9,797 bases of DNA from CAYQJV01 sp964417925 (GCA_964417925.1 CAYQJV010000054.1:1-9797); one strand, 5' to 3'. Counted from the first letter of the stretch, positions 1 to 6,470 are shown. Notes: generated from the sequence alone by a model not told the origin. Program-made: numbers and translations.

Positions 1-704
1 GCAAGGGAGGCTATGTTTTCAATTAACAAAACTCTATGGTCTGTTAAAAGAAAGATAAAATCTCCCAATACTTCTGCATCGGTAAACATAGGAAAGGAAA
101 CTTCGCATACTAAACTCCCAAGCTTCTTTAATCCTCTTTGTGCTTTAGTAAAAAGAAAGACTTGGAGTGAATCTACAGATAATGCAGAAAAGTCTTTTTT
201 AAGAACAAAAATTGTTTTACCCCTCCACCAAGCACCTGCTATTTGGGGAGATATAAAAAATACCGTATCATTCCTCACTCTTATTTCTTTTGGAAAGACG
301 TTAAAAGAAAACTTTGAAAGTAACGTACCATTTCTTGTTATCTCTTCTATTTTAGAAGGAGTAAAAACAAACAAAGTCATTTTATTACTTACAGTAAACC
401 TTAGAGGGACCATACTTTTATATATGCTTTTAATTGTTTTTTTTACCCTATCCAATCTTATTATCTCATATCCTGTATTTAAGTAAATGAATTCTTCATC
501 TCCTGCAATTTCAAAGGGAATTCCTAATTTTTTCTTAACATACAAAGTATCAATTTCTATCCTTTCCCCTCCAATATTTTTTACGATGAAAATACTGTTT
601 GACTGTGCAGAAAACAATAAAATCCCATCATTACATTTTCCTATTACATCAATAAAGGATTTAAAATATATCGGCTGACTAAAAATCAGATATAGGTACA
701 GCAT
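1..704 (-). CDS. Partial beta-propeller-like hypothetical protein, C-terminus outside the window
   Basis: A minus-strand frame is open for 234 codons from ATG at 704 and runs off the left edge with no stop. I translated it by hand. It reads as a real protein: short beta-strand-like blocks rich in I/V/F/L separated by polar turns, such as SIFIVKNIGGERIEIDTLYV (residues about 37-56), FIYLNTGYEIIRLD (about 72-85) and FIFLLTDHRVLLIEN near the visible end. Repeated 'D/N-turn-hydrophobic strand' units of this kind are typical of beta-propellers, including NHL-like and six-bladed types, but I see no diagnostic motif. The ATG lies 11 bp after the stop of the kinase-fusion gene, so this is probably the next gene of the same operon. 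The Shine-Dalgarno is weak (AAGAA close to the ATG). The N-terminus MLYLYLIFS is hydrophobic but short for a signal peptide. Family assignment is a guess; coding status is fairly secure. Confidence 0.72.
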   Translation of the reverse strand, partial: MLYLYLIFSQPIYFKSFIDVIGKCNDGILLFSAQSNSIFIVKNIGGERIEIDTLYVKKKLGIPFEIAGDEEFIYLNTGYEIIRLDRVKKTIKSIYKSMVPLRFTVSNKMTLFVFTPSKIEEITRNGTLLSKFSFNVFPKEIRVRNDTVFFISPQIAGAWWRGKTIFVLKKDFSALSVDSLQVFLFTKAQRGLKKLGSLVCEVSFPMFTDAEVLGDFIFLLTDHRVLLIENIASL

Positions 705-715
705 GTTCTTAAAAA

Positions 716-2236
716 TTATAAAATTCTTGCTACCTTTTTCTCCACTTCTTTAACAGCCCCAGAAGTATCAAGTAGTATCGCATTTTCAGGAGGAACAAAC
801 TTACTTTTCATTTTTAAATATACCTCCCAGTAAGCATCAGACTCAGAACTATGTTTTTTCTTTTCTATTCTTTCTTTTGCTATCTCATCAGTAGTAGTAC
901 AGCATATAATTTTTAACGGTACCCTTCTTCTTTCTGCAACTTCAATTATTTCCTTAACCAACTCTTTCTTTGAATATGTAGCATCGAGAACCACGGTTTT
1001 ATTGTTTTTAATTAACATCTCTGCTAAAGTGTGCATCCTATTATAAGTTTTTTGAGTTGCTAAAGGAGAGTAAAAACCTTTTTCAAAATCATTATAATAA
1101 TGACTATTCAAATCCATATTAAAAAGTATCCTTCTTTCTACATCGCTCTTTATCTGCACTCCTTTTTTAAAACGTGATACAATCTCTGCAATCGTACTCT
1201 TTCCTGAACCAGGAAGTCCACAAATCACGTAAATCTGCGGACGCTGTCCTATCAAAGATGCATACTGTAGAGAAAGTTTAAAATACTCCTCTGCTTTACT
1301 CCTTACTTTTTCATTCTTACTTGCCTGATAAAGAAAACTATTTACCTTTCCTCTTACATAAGCTCTGTAACAAATATAAAAATCAAGAAGTTTTATAAAC
1401 TCATAATCATCTGTCCGCTCTGCATACCTCAATGCCGAGAAGTCTGAGAAATATTTTTTCCCTAAAAATTCAAGATCCATTAAAAAAAACGCTATATCTG
1501 ATGCAGTATCTGAACAAGCAAACCTCATATTGAACTCTATTCTGTCAAAAACATAAGGTATACCTTTATATATAAAGATATTCCCTGAATGTAAATCACC
1601 ATGACAGAATCTCACCTTCCCTTCTCTTTCCCGTTTAAGAAATAACTCTTCATTGGTGGCGATAAACTCCTTTATATTCCTTTCTATGGTCTCAAAAGTA
1701 GTCCTATCTAAGGTAATACCTATAAATTCCTTGGTTTGTTTGAAATTTTCCTCCCAGTTAAACTTTACTTTTTCAAATCCTCCATGTTTTTTTGTTTCTT
1801 CACTACTTTCTGCATTTTTGTGAAAATCTGCTATTTTTTTTACAAGACTGTATACGTCTTTAAGGGATACTGCATTTTTCTCAAGCAAATTTTTCATTAT
1901 AGTTTCCTGAGGCATCTCCTTCATTTTTAATGCATACTCAATAATCTCTCCTTTATTTTCAAGGTTTATTCTGCCATTATCAACACTTATAGGTACCACC
2001 TCAAGATATATCTCAGGCGAGATCTCTTTATTTAACCTATACTCCCTTTCTATAAAATACTTCCTTTTTTCTGGTGTAGAAAAATCCAAGAAGCCAAAGT
2101 TTACAGGCTTTTTAATCTTATAGGCATATTCCCCTGTAAGGAAAACCCATGAACAATGCGTTTCCATTTTTTTAATATATTTCACTGGGTGAGGGTATAT
2201 ATCTTTGTTGTTAAATGCTTCAACTATCTTTTCCAT
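716..2236 (-). CDS. Bifunctional APH-like kinase / P-loop ATP-binding protein (COG2187-COG0645 type)
   Basis: Two kinase-like domains are fused in about 506 residues, close to the usual length of proteins annotated 'bifunctional aminoglycoside phosphotransferase/ATP-binding protein'. Numbering is from ATG 2236. The N-terminal half carries family landmarks (YPHPV near residue 14, KIKKPVNFGFLDFST near 40) and the protein-kinase-like catalytic motif HGDLHSGN at about 212-219. The metal-binding Asp follows in FDRIEF (D231). The C-terminal half has Walker A GLPGSGKST (340-348), KSDVERR (about 363-369) and VVLDATY (about 415-421), as in gluconate-kinase/zeta-toxin-like small-molecule kinases. The substrate is unknown, and antibiotic resistance should not be inferred from the name. 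The same frame extends to a TTG at 2257, adding 7 residues and leaving only 13 bp after trmI. Neither start has a good Shine-Dalgarno, so ATG 2236 was preferred for its codon. It follows trmI in the operon. Confidence 0.9.
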   Translation of the reverse strand: MEKIVEAFNNKDIYPHPVKYIKKMETHCSWVFLTGEYAYKIKKPVNFGFLDFSTPEKRKYFIEREYRLNKEISPEIYLEVVPISVDNGRINLENKGEIIEYALKMKEMPQETIMKNLLEKNAVSLKDVYSLVKKIADFHKNAESSEETKKHGGFEKVKFNWEENFKQTKEFIGITLDRTTFETIERNIKEFIATNEELFLKREREGKVRFCHGDLHSGNIFIYKGIPYVFDRIEFNMRFACSDTASDIAFFLMDLEFLGKKYFSDFSALRYAERTDDYEFIKLLDFYICYRAYVRGKVNSFLYQASKNEKVRSKAEEYFKLSLQYASLIGQRPQIYVICGLPGSGKSTIAEIVSRFKKGVQIKSDVERRILFNMDLNSHYYNDFEKGFYSPLATQKTYNRMHTLAEMLIKNNKTVVLDATYSKKELVKEIIEVAERRRVPLKIICCTTTDEIAKERIEKKKHSSESDAYWEVYLKMKSKFVPPENAILLDTSGAVKEVEKKVARIL

Positions 2237-2270
2237 ATCAATTATAATTGTATCCAACTATTAACTTAAA

Positions 2271-3035
2271 TCAAGAATAAATTTTTTGAGCAAAAAGTAT
2301 GTACCCAGTATGGGAAACCATTCTTTCCTTAGGCCTCGTGCCTTCTTTTCTCACAAGAATCTCCCTTAAGAAAATTTCTACCACTTCTATTCTTGTAAAT
2401 CCTACCTGCTCTAAGCTTTCTTTTGTTTTTTTTATCTGTTCTACATTTGGATTTAAAGATACCCAACTTGCCCCTCCTTTTAAAGCTTCCCATCCCCAAG
2501 GTACAATCTTCCAAGGTTCAGGTACATCAACGAAAAGTGCATCTGCATCCTTTTTGCCAAACCCTTCTTTCTCCACATCCCTATGGATAAATACCACATT
2601 TTTAACCCCAAAATTCCTGAGATTCTTCTTTGCATTTTCCAAAAACTCTTTTCTTCTCTCAAAAGTATATACCTTTCCATCTTTACCTACAACCATGGAA
2701 AGGATGTAAGTAAATGCTCCTGAACCCGTACCTACTTCAAAAACTATGCTCCCTGACTTCACTCCTGCTCTCAGTATCATATATCCTGCATCCTTTGGAT
2801 ATATTATAGTTGTTGTTCTTTTAACATTCATTGAAAAATCATGTATCACAGGTCTGAGAAGGTATAGTTTCTCCTTTTTAGTAGTTTCTATATACTCTCC
2901 ATATCTTTTTCCTATCACTTTATCAAACTCTATCTCTCCAAGATGTGTAGAAAACTTTTCTCTTTCTATCTTTTTTAGAAACTGTCCCTTACCAGGTGCA
3001 TAGAAAAGAACGTAGTCTCCTCTTTTAATCCTCAT
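2271..3035 (-). CDS. trmI: tRNA (adenine(58)-N1)-methyltransferase TrmI
   Basis: A 254-residue class I SAM-dependent methyltransferase of the TrmI/GCD14 family, which makes m1A58 in the T-loop of tRNA. Visible hallmarks in order: the N-terminal beta domain with FSTHLGEIEFDKVIGK (28-43); the linker motif RTTTIIYPKD (73-82, family R-x-T-Q-I-I-Y-x-x-D); SAM-binding motif I FEVGTGSGAF (99-108); the ribose-binding acid in FERR (E126); D153; the catalytic-site motif DVPEPW (170-175, family D-x-P-x-P-W); and the C-terminal signature RPKERMVSHTGY (234-245). Length is normal for bacterial TrmI. The ATG overlaps the TGA of the histidine-kinase gene as ATGA (4 bp), so translation is probably coupled. 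In thermophiles m1A58 stabilises tRNA, which fits the polyamine genes at the head of the same operon. Identification is secure; the thermophily link is inferred. Confidence 0.95.
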   Translation of the reverse strand: MRIKRGDYVLFYAPGKGQFLKKIEREKFSTHLGEIEFDKVIGKRYGEYIETTKKEKLYLLRPVIHDFSMNVKRTTTIIYPKDAGYMILRAGVKSGSIVFEVGTGSGAFTYILSMVVGKDGKVYTFERRKEFLENAKKNLRNFGVKNVVFIHRDVEKEGFGKKDADALFVDVPEPWKIVPWGWEALKGGASWVSLNPNVEQIKKTKESLEQVGFTRIEVVEIFLREILVRKEGTRPKERMVSHTGYILFAQKIYS

Positions 3036-4183
3036 TTCCTTACTGGAATTGAAATAAGAATGGTAGTACTACCTTTTGAAATATCTACAAATCTTATTTT
3101 CCCTCCATGGTATTTTTCTATTACCCTTTTTGCCAACGAGAGTCCCATTCCCCATCCGTACGGTTTAGTAGTAAATCCTGTAGAAAATATTTTAGACATT
3201 ATTTTTCTCTCTATACCTCTCCCTGTATCCTTTATCAATACCTCATAGTTCTTTCCCTTCACCATTCCAGTAATTTCTATAATTCCCTTATCTTTTCCTA
3301 TAGCATCAATACTGTTTTTCATTATATTCTCAAAAACCCATGATAAAAGTACTTTATCACCTTTTACAGGAGGAGCCTCTTGTAGATTGAGTTTAAATTC
3401 CACATTAGAAGGAGCCCTTCTCCTTAGAAATTCTGCGGTTTCATCTATTATTTCGTGAATTCTCAATACCTCTTTTTTTGAAATTCTGCCTATCCTTGAA
3501 AACCTCTCAACTATTTCCTTCATTCTTTCTATATCTTTCTCCATTTCAAGTATTATTTTTTCATCACTTTTTTTCTTTATCATTTCCAACCATCCTGCAA
3601 GGGATGAAATAGGAGTACCAAGTTGATGGGCAGTTTCTTTTGCAAACATCGTCCATACTCTGTCATTTTCTCTTTTTATGAACATGAAAAGGAGCATAAA
3701 ACCAAGTATAATAAACATTCCGATAAAAAGGAACTGAATTAATGGATAGTACCTTAAAATCTTATAGGTATCAGGAAACCCAAAATGTACACTACCAAGA
3801 TTAATTGTATCCCCATCCACCACCACATTCAAAGGCACAGGAGGCCTTTCACTATCCAGTTTTTTTACTATCTTTTTCAATCTTTCTACAGAGGTATCTC
3901 CCTCAGGAATATTCCTAAATATTTTAGGATTTCCATTAGCATCGGTAACTACCACGGGGAAATTTATTCTTTCTACAGCCTTTTCAAAAATGAGATTTTC
4001 CAAGAACTCTGGAGGTTGATTTTGAGTTACATATTTCAAATACCCTCCGTAAAGATGCACCCGTAGCTCTACGTCTTTTTCAAGGGCAATAAAAATCTTT
4101 CTTGAATAAAAAGACCAAAAAAGAGAAATTAAAATAAGCCCTATTATCACATAAAAAAAGAGAAATTTTTTAAGACTCTGCAA
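3032..4183 (-). CDS. Membrane-bound sensor histidine kinase without HAMP domain or partner regulator
   Basis: A 383-residue kinase. TM1 is about residues 7-26. An extracytoplasmic sensor region covers about 29-147 and TM2 about 148-169. The H-box FAKETAHQLGTPISSL has H186 as phospho-acceptor. The HATPase_c domain shows the N-box (E285, N286, N290, D293), G1 box DTGRGIE (319-325), F box FSTGFTTK (333-340) and G2 box GWGMGLSL (343-350). TM2 runs almost directly into the DHp helix, so no HAMP or PAS domain fits. The AHQLGTP H-box form is one I associate with FCB-group kinases. The start is TTG at 4183, 14 bp inside the preceding gene, with AAGAGG four bases upstream. The next Met in frame (residue 156) would delete TM1 and the sensor domain. 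No response regulator lies in the window, so the partner is unknown. The extracytoplasmic region resembles nothing I can name. Confidence 0.93.
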   Translation of the reverse strand: MQSLKKFLFFYVIIGLILISLFWSFYSRKIFIALEKDVELRVHLYGGYLKYVTQNQPPEFLENLIFEKAVERINFPVVVTDANGNPKIFRNIPEGDTSVERLKKIVKKLDSERPPVPLNVVVDGDTINLGSVHFGFPDTYKILRYYPLIQFLFIGMFIILGFMLLFMFIKRENDRVWTMFAKETAHQLGTPISSLAGWLEMIKKKSDEKIILEMEKDIERMKEIVERFSRIGRISKKEVLRIHEIIDETAEFLRRRAPSNVEFKLNLQEAPPVKGDKVLLSWVFENIMKNSIDAIGKDKGIIEITGMVKGKNYEVLIKDTGRGIERKIMSKIFSTGFTTKPYGWGMGLSLAKRVIEKYHGGKIRFVDISKGSTTILISIPVRK

Positions 4184-5006
4184 AAAGCCTCTTTACCGTA
4201 ATAACAAGAGTTTCCTTATCCTTCACCCCTTTTATTAAAGGATAACGAAAGAGAAATTCAGGAAGCCCATTTTGCAATGTTACAATTTTTACCCCTACAA
4301 TAATACTATAATCCATTAACTCTCCTTTACCTGCATAAAACTTTGAACTTTGAAGTGTTTTAATCAATGCTTCAACAGGCATACTTTTCACTGTTTCTGC
4401 CTCCACTACATTTATACCTTCAGGAGGAGAGAAAGGAAAATCCCACAATACAAAATTTTTTTTAAAAGGTATTTTCTCTCCTATACTTTTTTTTGAAATT
4501 CTTATGTGATTCTTTGAAAGCTTAACTTTTGGTGAAAGTAACTTCATTATATTCTCAAAGGGAGAATCCGACTTTACAAAAAGATTAAAATAAGGCGTTA
4601 AATTCTCCTTCCACGTTATCCTCACCTGAGTCTCAGTTTCAAGTGCCACTGCTTTGTTAGGAATCTCAGAAAAATCCACAAATATTTCGTATGCTTTAAA
4701 CTCATTTTTAATCGCCTTTAATTTTTTAAAAAGATCATTAAAATCCGTGTAGCATAAAATTCTATCAAAACCAGGGGTAATTTTAACCATATCTGAAAAT
4801 CTTTCAGGAAGAATAAGAAATATCTTTTTATGCCTCTCCTTTTCCCTAAAAGCCTTTATCCACATATATGCAAGTCCAGTAAGCCCATATGTATCTGGAA
4901 CAAAAAATACAATACCTTTATAACTCTTTAATACCTTTGTTAAATTTACCTCTTTTTTTAATCTATTGATTTTTTTGAAAAGGAAAATTTTCTTAAAAAT
5001 ATTCAC
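4170..5006 (-). CDS. Divergent glycosyltransferase family 9 (heptosyltransferase-like) protein
   Basis: This 278-residue protein shows no sharp catalytic motif, but its layout follows the GT9/ADP-heptose:LPS heptosyltransferase fold. Near residues 30-50 there is a first Rossmann strand and loop (GIVFFVPDTYGLTGLAYMW) where GT9 enzymes have 'LGDxxxxxP'. Next comes KIFLILPERFSDMVKITPGF (about 61-80), resembling 'y-a-e-l-l-k-g-n-P-x-v-D', and a strand YEIFVDFSEIPN that parallels 'D-L-v-I-D-l-h-g-n'. The C-terminal part has MPVEALIKTLQSSKFYAGK and GELMDYSIIVGVKIVTLQNG, comparable to 'e-l-a-a-l-i-x-x-a-d-l-f-I-g-x-D-S-G-p-m-H-x-A-a-a'. The usual D-S-G-x-x-H is reduced to GKGELMDYS, so the activity may differ or be lost. 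It is shorter than typical GT9 enzymes (about 330-350). The start is GTG at 5006, three bases after the speE stop, with AAGAGA seven bases upstream. Assignment is by fold resemblance only. Confidence 0.6.
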   Translation of the reverse strand: MNIFKKIFLFKKINRLKKEVNLTKVLKSYKGIVFFVPDTYGLTGLAYMWIKAFREKERHKKIFLILPERFSDMVKITPGFDRILCYTDFNDLFKKLKAIKNEFKAYEIFVDFSEIPNKAVALETETQVRITWKENLTPYFNLFVKSDSPFENIMKLLSPKVKLSKNHIRISKKSIGEKIPFKKNFVLWDFPFSPPEGINVVEAETVKSMPVEALIKTLQSSKFYAGKGELMDYSIIVGVKIVTLQNGLPEFLFRYPLIKGVKDKETLVITVKRLFAES

Positions 5007-5009
5007 ATT

Positions 5010-5852
5010 TCATTCTCTTGTAGAAACAAAATGTTCTCCAAGTTCAAAAGAAGTCTTATGAACCACTGGTGTATAATATTTCAACTCCTTAGGAAGGGAC
5101 CTTTTCAATTCTTCAAACGGGGATATTGTATCCGAAGCGTAGGTAAGAGACCATAAGCCACTAAATGATGGCACATTTATAAAATATGTTTTAACCTTAG
5201 AAAAAATTTTCTTCAGCTTTCTTCTATAGGATTTTATAAAATTTATCTGATATGCAGGAGATTCTGTTTGAGCGACATATATTCCAGGGGTTGCCATACA
5301 TTTTTTTACATCCTGCATAAATTCTTCTGTAATCAAAACCTCTGCTGGACCAATTGGACCTGGCCCAACAGGGTCAGTAGAATCTATAAAAACAATATCA
5401 AAACGCTCTGAAGTTTCTTTAACAAATTTACTTCCATCCTCATTTCTTATCTCTACCCGCTCATCTTTAAACCCCGAAGCAAGATGGGGAAAATACTTTA
5501 AAGAAGCTTCTACTACCTCTCGGTCTATATCTACAACTACAATTTTTTCTATCTCAGAATATTTTACCAATTCTCTTACAGCACCTCCATCTCCTCCACC
5601 TATTATGAGAACTTTCTTAGGCGAAGGGTGAAGTAGCATAGCAGGATGAACCAACATTTCATGATATATATATTCATCAAATTCAGAAAGCATCACCTTC
5701 CCATCCAGCAAAAGAATTTTACCAAAAGTATAGGTATCAATTACCTCTATCAATTGGTAAGGACTCTTCTTTCTTAGAAGAACTTCCTTTACTCTAAACG
5801 AAAATTTAACATCAGGAGTATAAAATTCTGAATACCATAGTTCAGTATTCAA
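5010..5852 (-). CDS. speE: Polyamine aminopropyltransferase (spermidine synthase)
   Basis: This enzyme transfers the aminopropyl group from decarboxylated S-adenosylmethionine, the product of the adjacent SpeD, to putrescine or a related diamine in the cytosol. The 280-residue length is normal for the family. Visible motifs: the N-terminal beta domain with LWYSEFYTPDVKFSF and GKILLLDGKVMLSEFDEYIYHEML (about 44-67); dcSAM-binding GGGDGG (85-90) and VDID (107-110); NEDG with D139; and the catalytic-loop motif DSTDPVGPGP (157-166), whose D157 and D160 match the conserved active-site acids. QTESP (195-199) and W234 also fit. The start is TTG at 5852. It overlaps the speD stop as TTGA and has a strong Shine-Dalgarno (AAAGGGGGA) seven bases upstream, which settles the start. 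Substrate could be putrescine, agmatine (Thermus-type route) or longer amines; sequence alone does not decide. Confidence 0.95.
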   Translation of the reverse strand: MNTELWYSEFYTPDVKFSFRVKEVLLRKKSPYQLIEVIDTYTFGKILLLDGKVMLSEFDEYIYHEMLVHPAMLLHPSPKKVLIIGGGDGGAVRELVKYSEIEKIVVVDIDREVVEASLKYFPHLASGFKDERVEIRNEDGSKFVKETSERFDIVFIDSTDPVGPGPIGPAEVLITEEFMQDVKKCMATPGIYVAQTESPAYQINFIKSYRRKLKKIFSKVKTYFINVPSFSGLWSLTYASDTISPFEELKRSLPKELKYYTPVVHKTSFELGEHFVSTRE

Positions 5853-6223
5853 GACAACATCCCCCTTTTTAAATCCAACCTTGTAACATGCTTAGGCTTC
5901 AGAACTTCCTTAAGATATTCAATTGCCCTATCCACATCTACATCCTCACTACATGAAAAGAAATCAATTGCAGCATATCCATGCTCAGGCCAAGTATGTA
6001 CAGAAAAATGAGATTCTGCAATTACCACTACCCCTGAAACTCCATGAGGATTGAAATGGTGGAATGTAGTTTTTACAATTGTGGCTTTAGAAATTTCAGA
6101 TGCCTTCCTGAATGCCTGCTCTACCAAAGCAGAATCTGCAAGAACTTTCTTGTCGCACCCGTAAAATTCCAGTATGGTGTGAATACCCAGTTCTTTTCTT
6201 GTTCTTCTTCCTATCGTCTTCAT
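5849..6223 (-). CDS. speD: S-adenosylmethionine decarboxylase proenzyme (class 1B, pyruvoyl-dependent)
   Basis: SpeD decarboxylates S-adenosylmethionine to give the aminopropyl donor used by SpeE. The 124-residue size matches bacterial/archaeal class 1B enzymes. The self-cleavage site is E70-S71 in VVIAESHFSVHTWPEHGY; S71 becomes the pyruvoyl group of the alpha chain. H76 and C91 (FFSC) stand 5 and 20 residues after it, the same spacing as the Ser-His-Cys set known from Thermotoga maritima SpeD (S63/H68/C83, recalled). ATIVKTTFHHFNPHGVSG (about 47-64) is also a clear family block. The N-terminus MKTIGRRTRKELGIH is a few residues longer than in T. maritima. ATG 6223 is the only reasonable start: the next upstream in-frame codons meet a TGA at 6238-6236. 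The Shine-Dalgarno is poor. The gene heads the operon and its 5' region takes part in a predicted leader structure. Confidence 0.96.
   Translation of the reverse strand: MKTIGRRTRKELGIHTILEFYGCDKKVLADSALVEQAFRKASEISKATIVKTTFHHFNPHGVSGVVVIAESHFSVHTWPEHGYAAIDFFSCSEDVDVDRAIEYLKEVLKPKHVTRLDLKRGMLS
5860..5868 (-). promoter_or_regulatory. Shine-Dalgarno deciding the TTG start of speE
   Basis: The minus-strand sequence AAAGGGGGA lies seven bases before the TTG at 5852, inside the last codons of speD. It is the strongest ribosome binding site in the operon and supports TTG as the real start. No ATG in frame lies close by: the first Met after it is residue 54. Confidence 0.7.
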
Positions 6224-6277
6224 CGCTATCCATACTCACACCCCGCAAGTACGGGTTTTAGAGTTTTCACACCATAC
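6172..6277 (-). promoter_or_regulatory. Long-range inverted repeat linking the speD leader to speD codons 14-18
   Basis: GTATGGTGTGAA at 6172-6183 on the plus strand is perfectly complementary to TTCACACCATAC at 6266-6277 (12 of 12). In the mRNA the 5' arm lies in the leader and the 3' arm in speD codons 14-18. Pairing continues after one A-A mismatch with four more pairs (6261-6264 with 6185-6188, one of them G-U), plus a G-U pair at the other end. The loop of about 72 nt contains the speD start codon. It also contains a second small hairpin, CCCG/CGGG at 6242-6255, 18-32 nt upstream of the ATG. Such an arrangement could limit speD initiation. I do not recognise it as a SAM-binding or other known riboswitch class. 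Confidence 0.45.
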
Positions 6278-6319
6278 CTGTTTTCTGGTTCTACTATGGG
6301 GAAAACTCATCTTCATCAT
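6236..6319 (-). CDS. Possible 27-codon leader ORF upstream of speD
   Basis: An ATG at 6319 falls where transcription from the promoter at 6327-6354 is expected to begin, so it could be read as a leaderless message. It opens a 27-codon frame ending in TGA at 6238-6236, in the same frame as speD and 12 bp before its ATG. The peptide starts MMKMSFPHSRTRKQVW and ends CGV, with two cysteines and several Arg/Lys. Codons 15-18 (GTA TGG TGT GAA) form one arm of a 12-bp inverted repeat whose other arm is in speD, so ribosomes on this ORF would disrupt that pairing. Nothing but position supports translation. A chance ORF of this length is not rare. Confidence 0.3.
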   Translation of the reverse strand: MMKMSFPHSRTRKQVWCENSKTRTCGV

Positions 6320-6326
6320 GGTATTA

Positions 6327-6354
6327 ATAATACACAAAATTTTTCAAAAGTCAA
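6327..6354 (-). promoter_or_regulatory. Sigma70-type promoter of the speD operon
   Basis: On the minus strand the -35 box TTGACT (6354-6349) and -10 box TATTAT (6332-6327) are separated by 16 bp of A/T-rich sequence. Five of six -35 bases and five of six -10 bases match the consensus. Transcription would start near 6320-6319, giving a leader of about 97 nt before the speD ATG. It lies downstream of the hairpin cluster that probably ends the preceding transcript. It is the only clear promoter I see, and it would serve the whole seven-gene operon. Confidence 0.65.
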
Positions 6355-6425
6355 GTTTATGTAGAATTCCATAACATATTGACCGCCAGGGGTTATTCTT
6401 TACCCCTTCGTTTAAAAAGCATTAG

Positions 6426-6470
6426 AAAAAGGGGTTTCTGCCCATTACATTAATGGGATGCCTTTTTTTT
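6426..6470 (-). terminator. Hairpin with flanking A/T tracts, possible intrinsic terminator of the PEGA gene
   Basis: The stem CCCATTA (6441-6447) / TAATGGG (6451-6457) with a 3-base loop is a perfect 7-bp hairpin. Outside it AAAAAGG (6426-6432) can pair with CCTTTTT (6461-6467). Read on the minus strand the structure ends in CCCCTTTTTC, and read on the plus strand it ends in eight T. This A-tract/hairpin/T-tract layout is typical of bidirectional terminators. Only minus-strand genes approach it, so termination of the PEGA transcript is the likely role. The unpaired bases between the two stems make it weaker than a textbook terminator. Confidence 0.45.

Noticed and set aside
13..678. Two plus-strand ORFs at the left edge (13-486 and 487-678)
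   Set aside because: They are antisense to a minus-strand frame that is open across the whole interval, reads as a beta-strand-rich protein, continues the operon direction and simply lacks a stop because the window ends.
716..2236. Aminoglycoside resistance gene
   Set aside because: The N-terminal domain belongs to the broad APH-like kinase fold, but the two-domain COG2187-COG0645 architecture in a housekeeping-type operon gives no support for drug modification.
2299..2709. Plus-strand 136-residue ORF
   Set aside because: It lies entirely within trmI, whose methyltransferase motifs are unmistakable; it is a shadow frame.
6224..6319. Read-through or recoding of the TGA at 6238-6236 to give an N-terminally extended SpeD
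   Set aside because: SpeD already has a complete family N-terminus from ATG 6223, and TGA is used as a normal stop elsewhere in the operon (speD, speE, the kinase and trmI).
6224..6320. Known SAM riboswitch in the speD leader
   Set aside because: I looked for SAM-I, SAM-II and preQ1-like core patterns and found none. Only the inverted repeat and a short CCCG/CGGG hairpin are visible.
6441..6470. Intrinsic terminator for a plus-strand transcript (7-bp stem followed by eight T)
   Set aside because: No plausible plus-strand gene lies to its left. The symmetrical A/T tracts are better explained as a terminator used by the minus-strand PEGA transcript.
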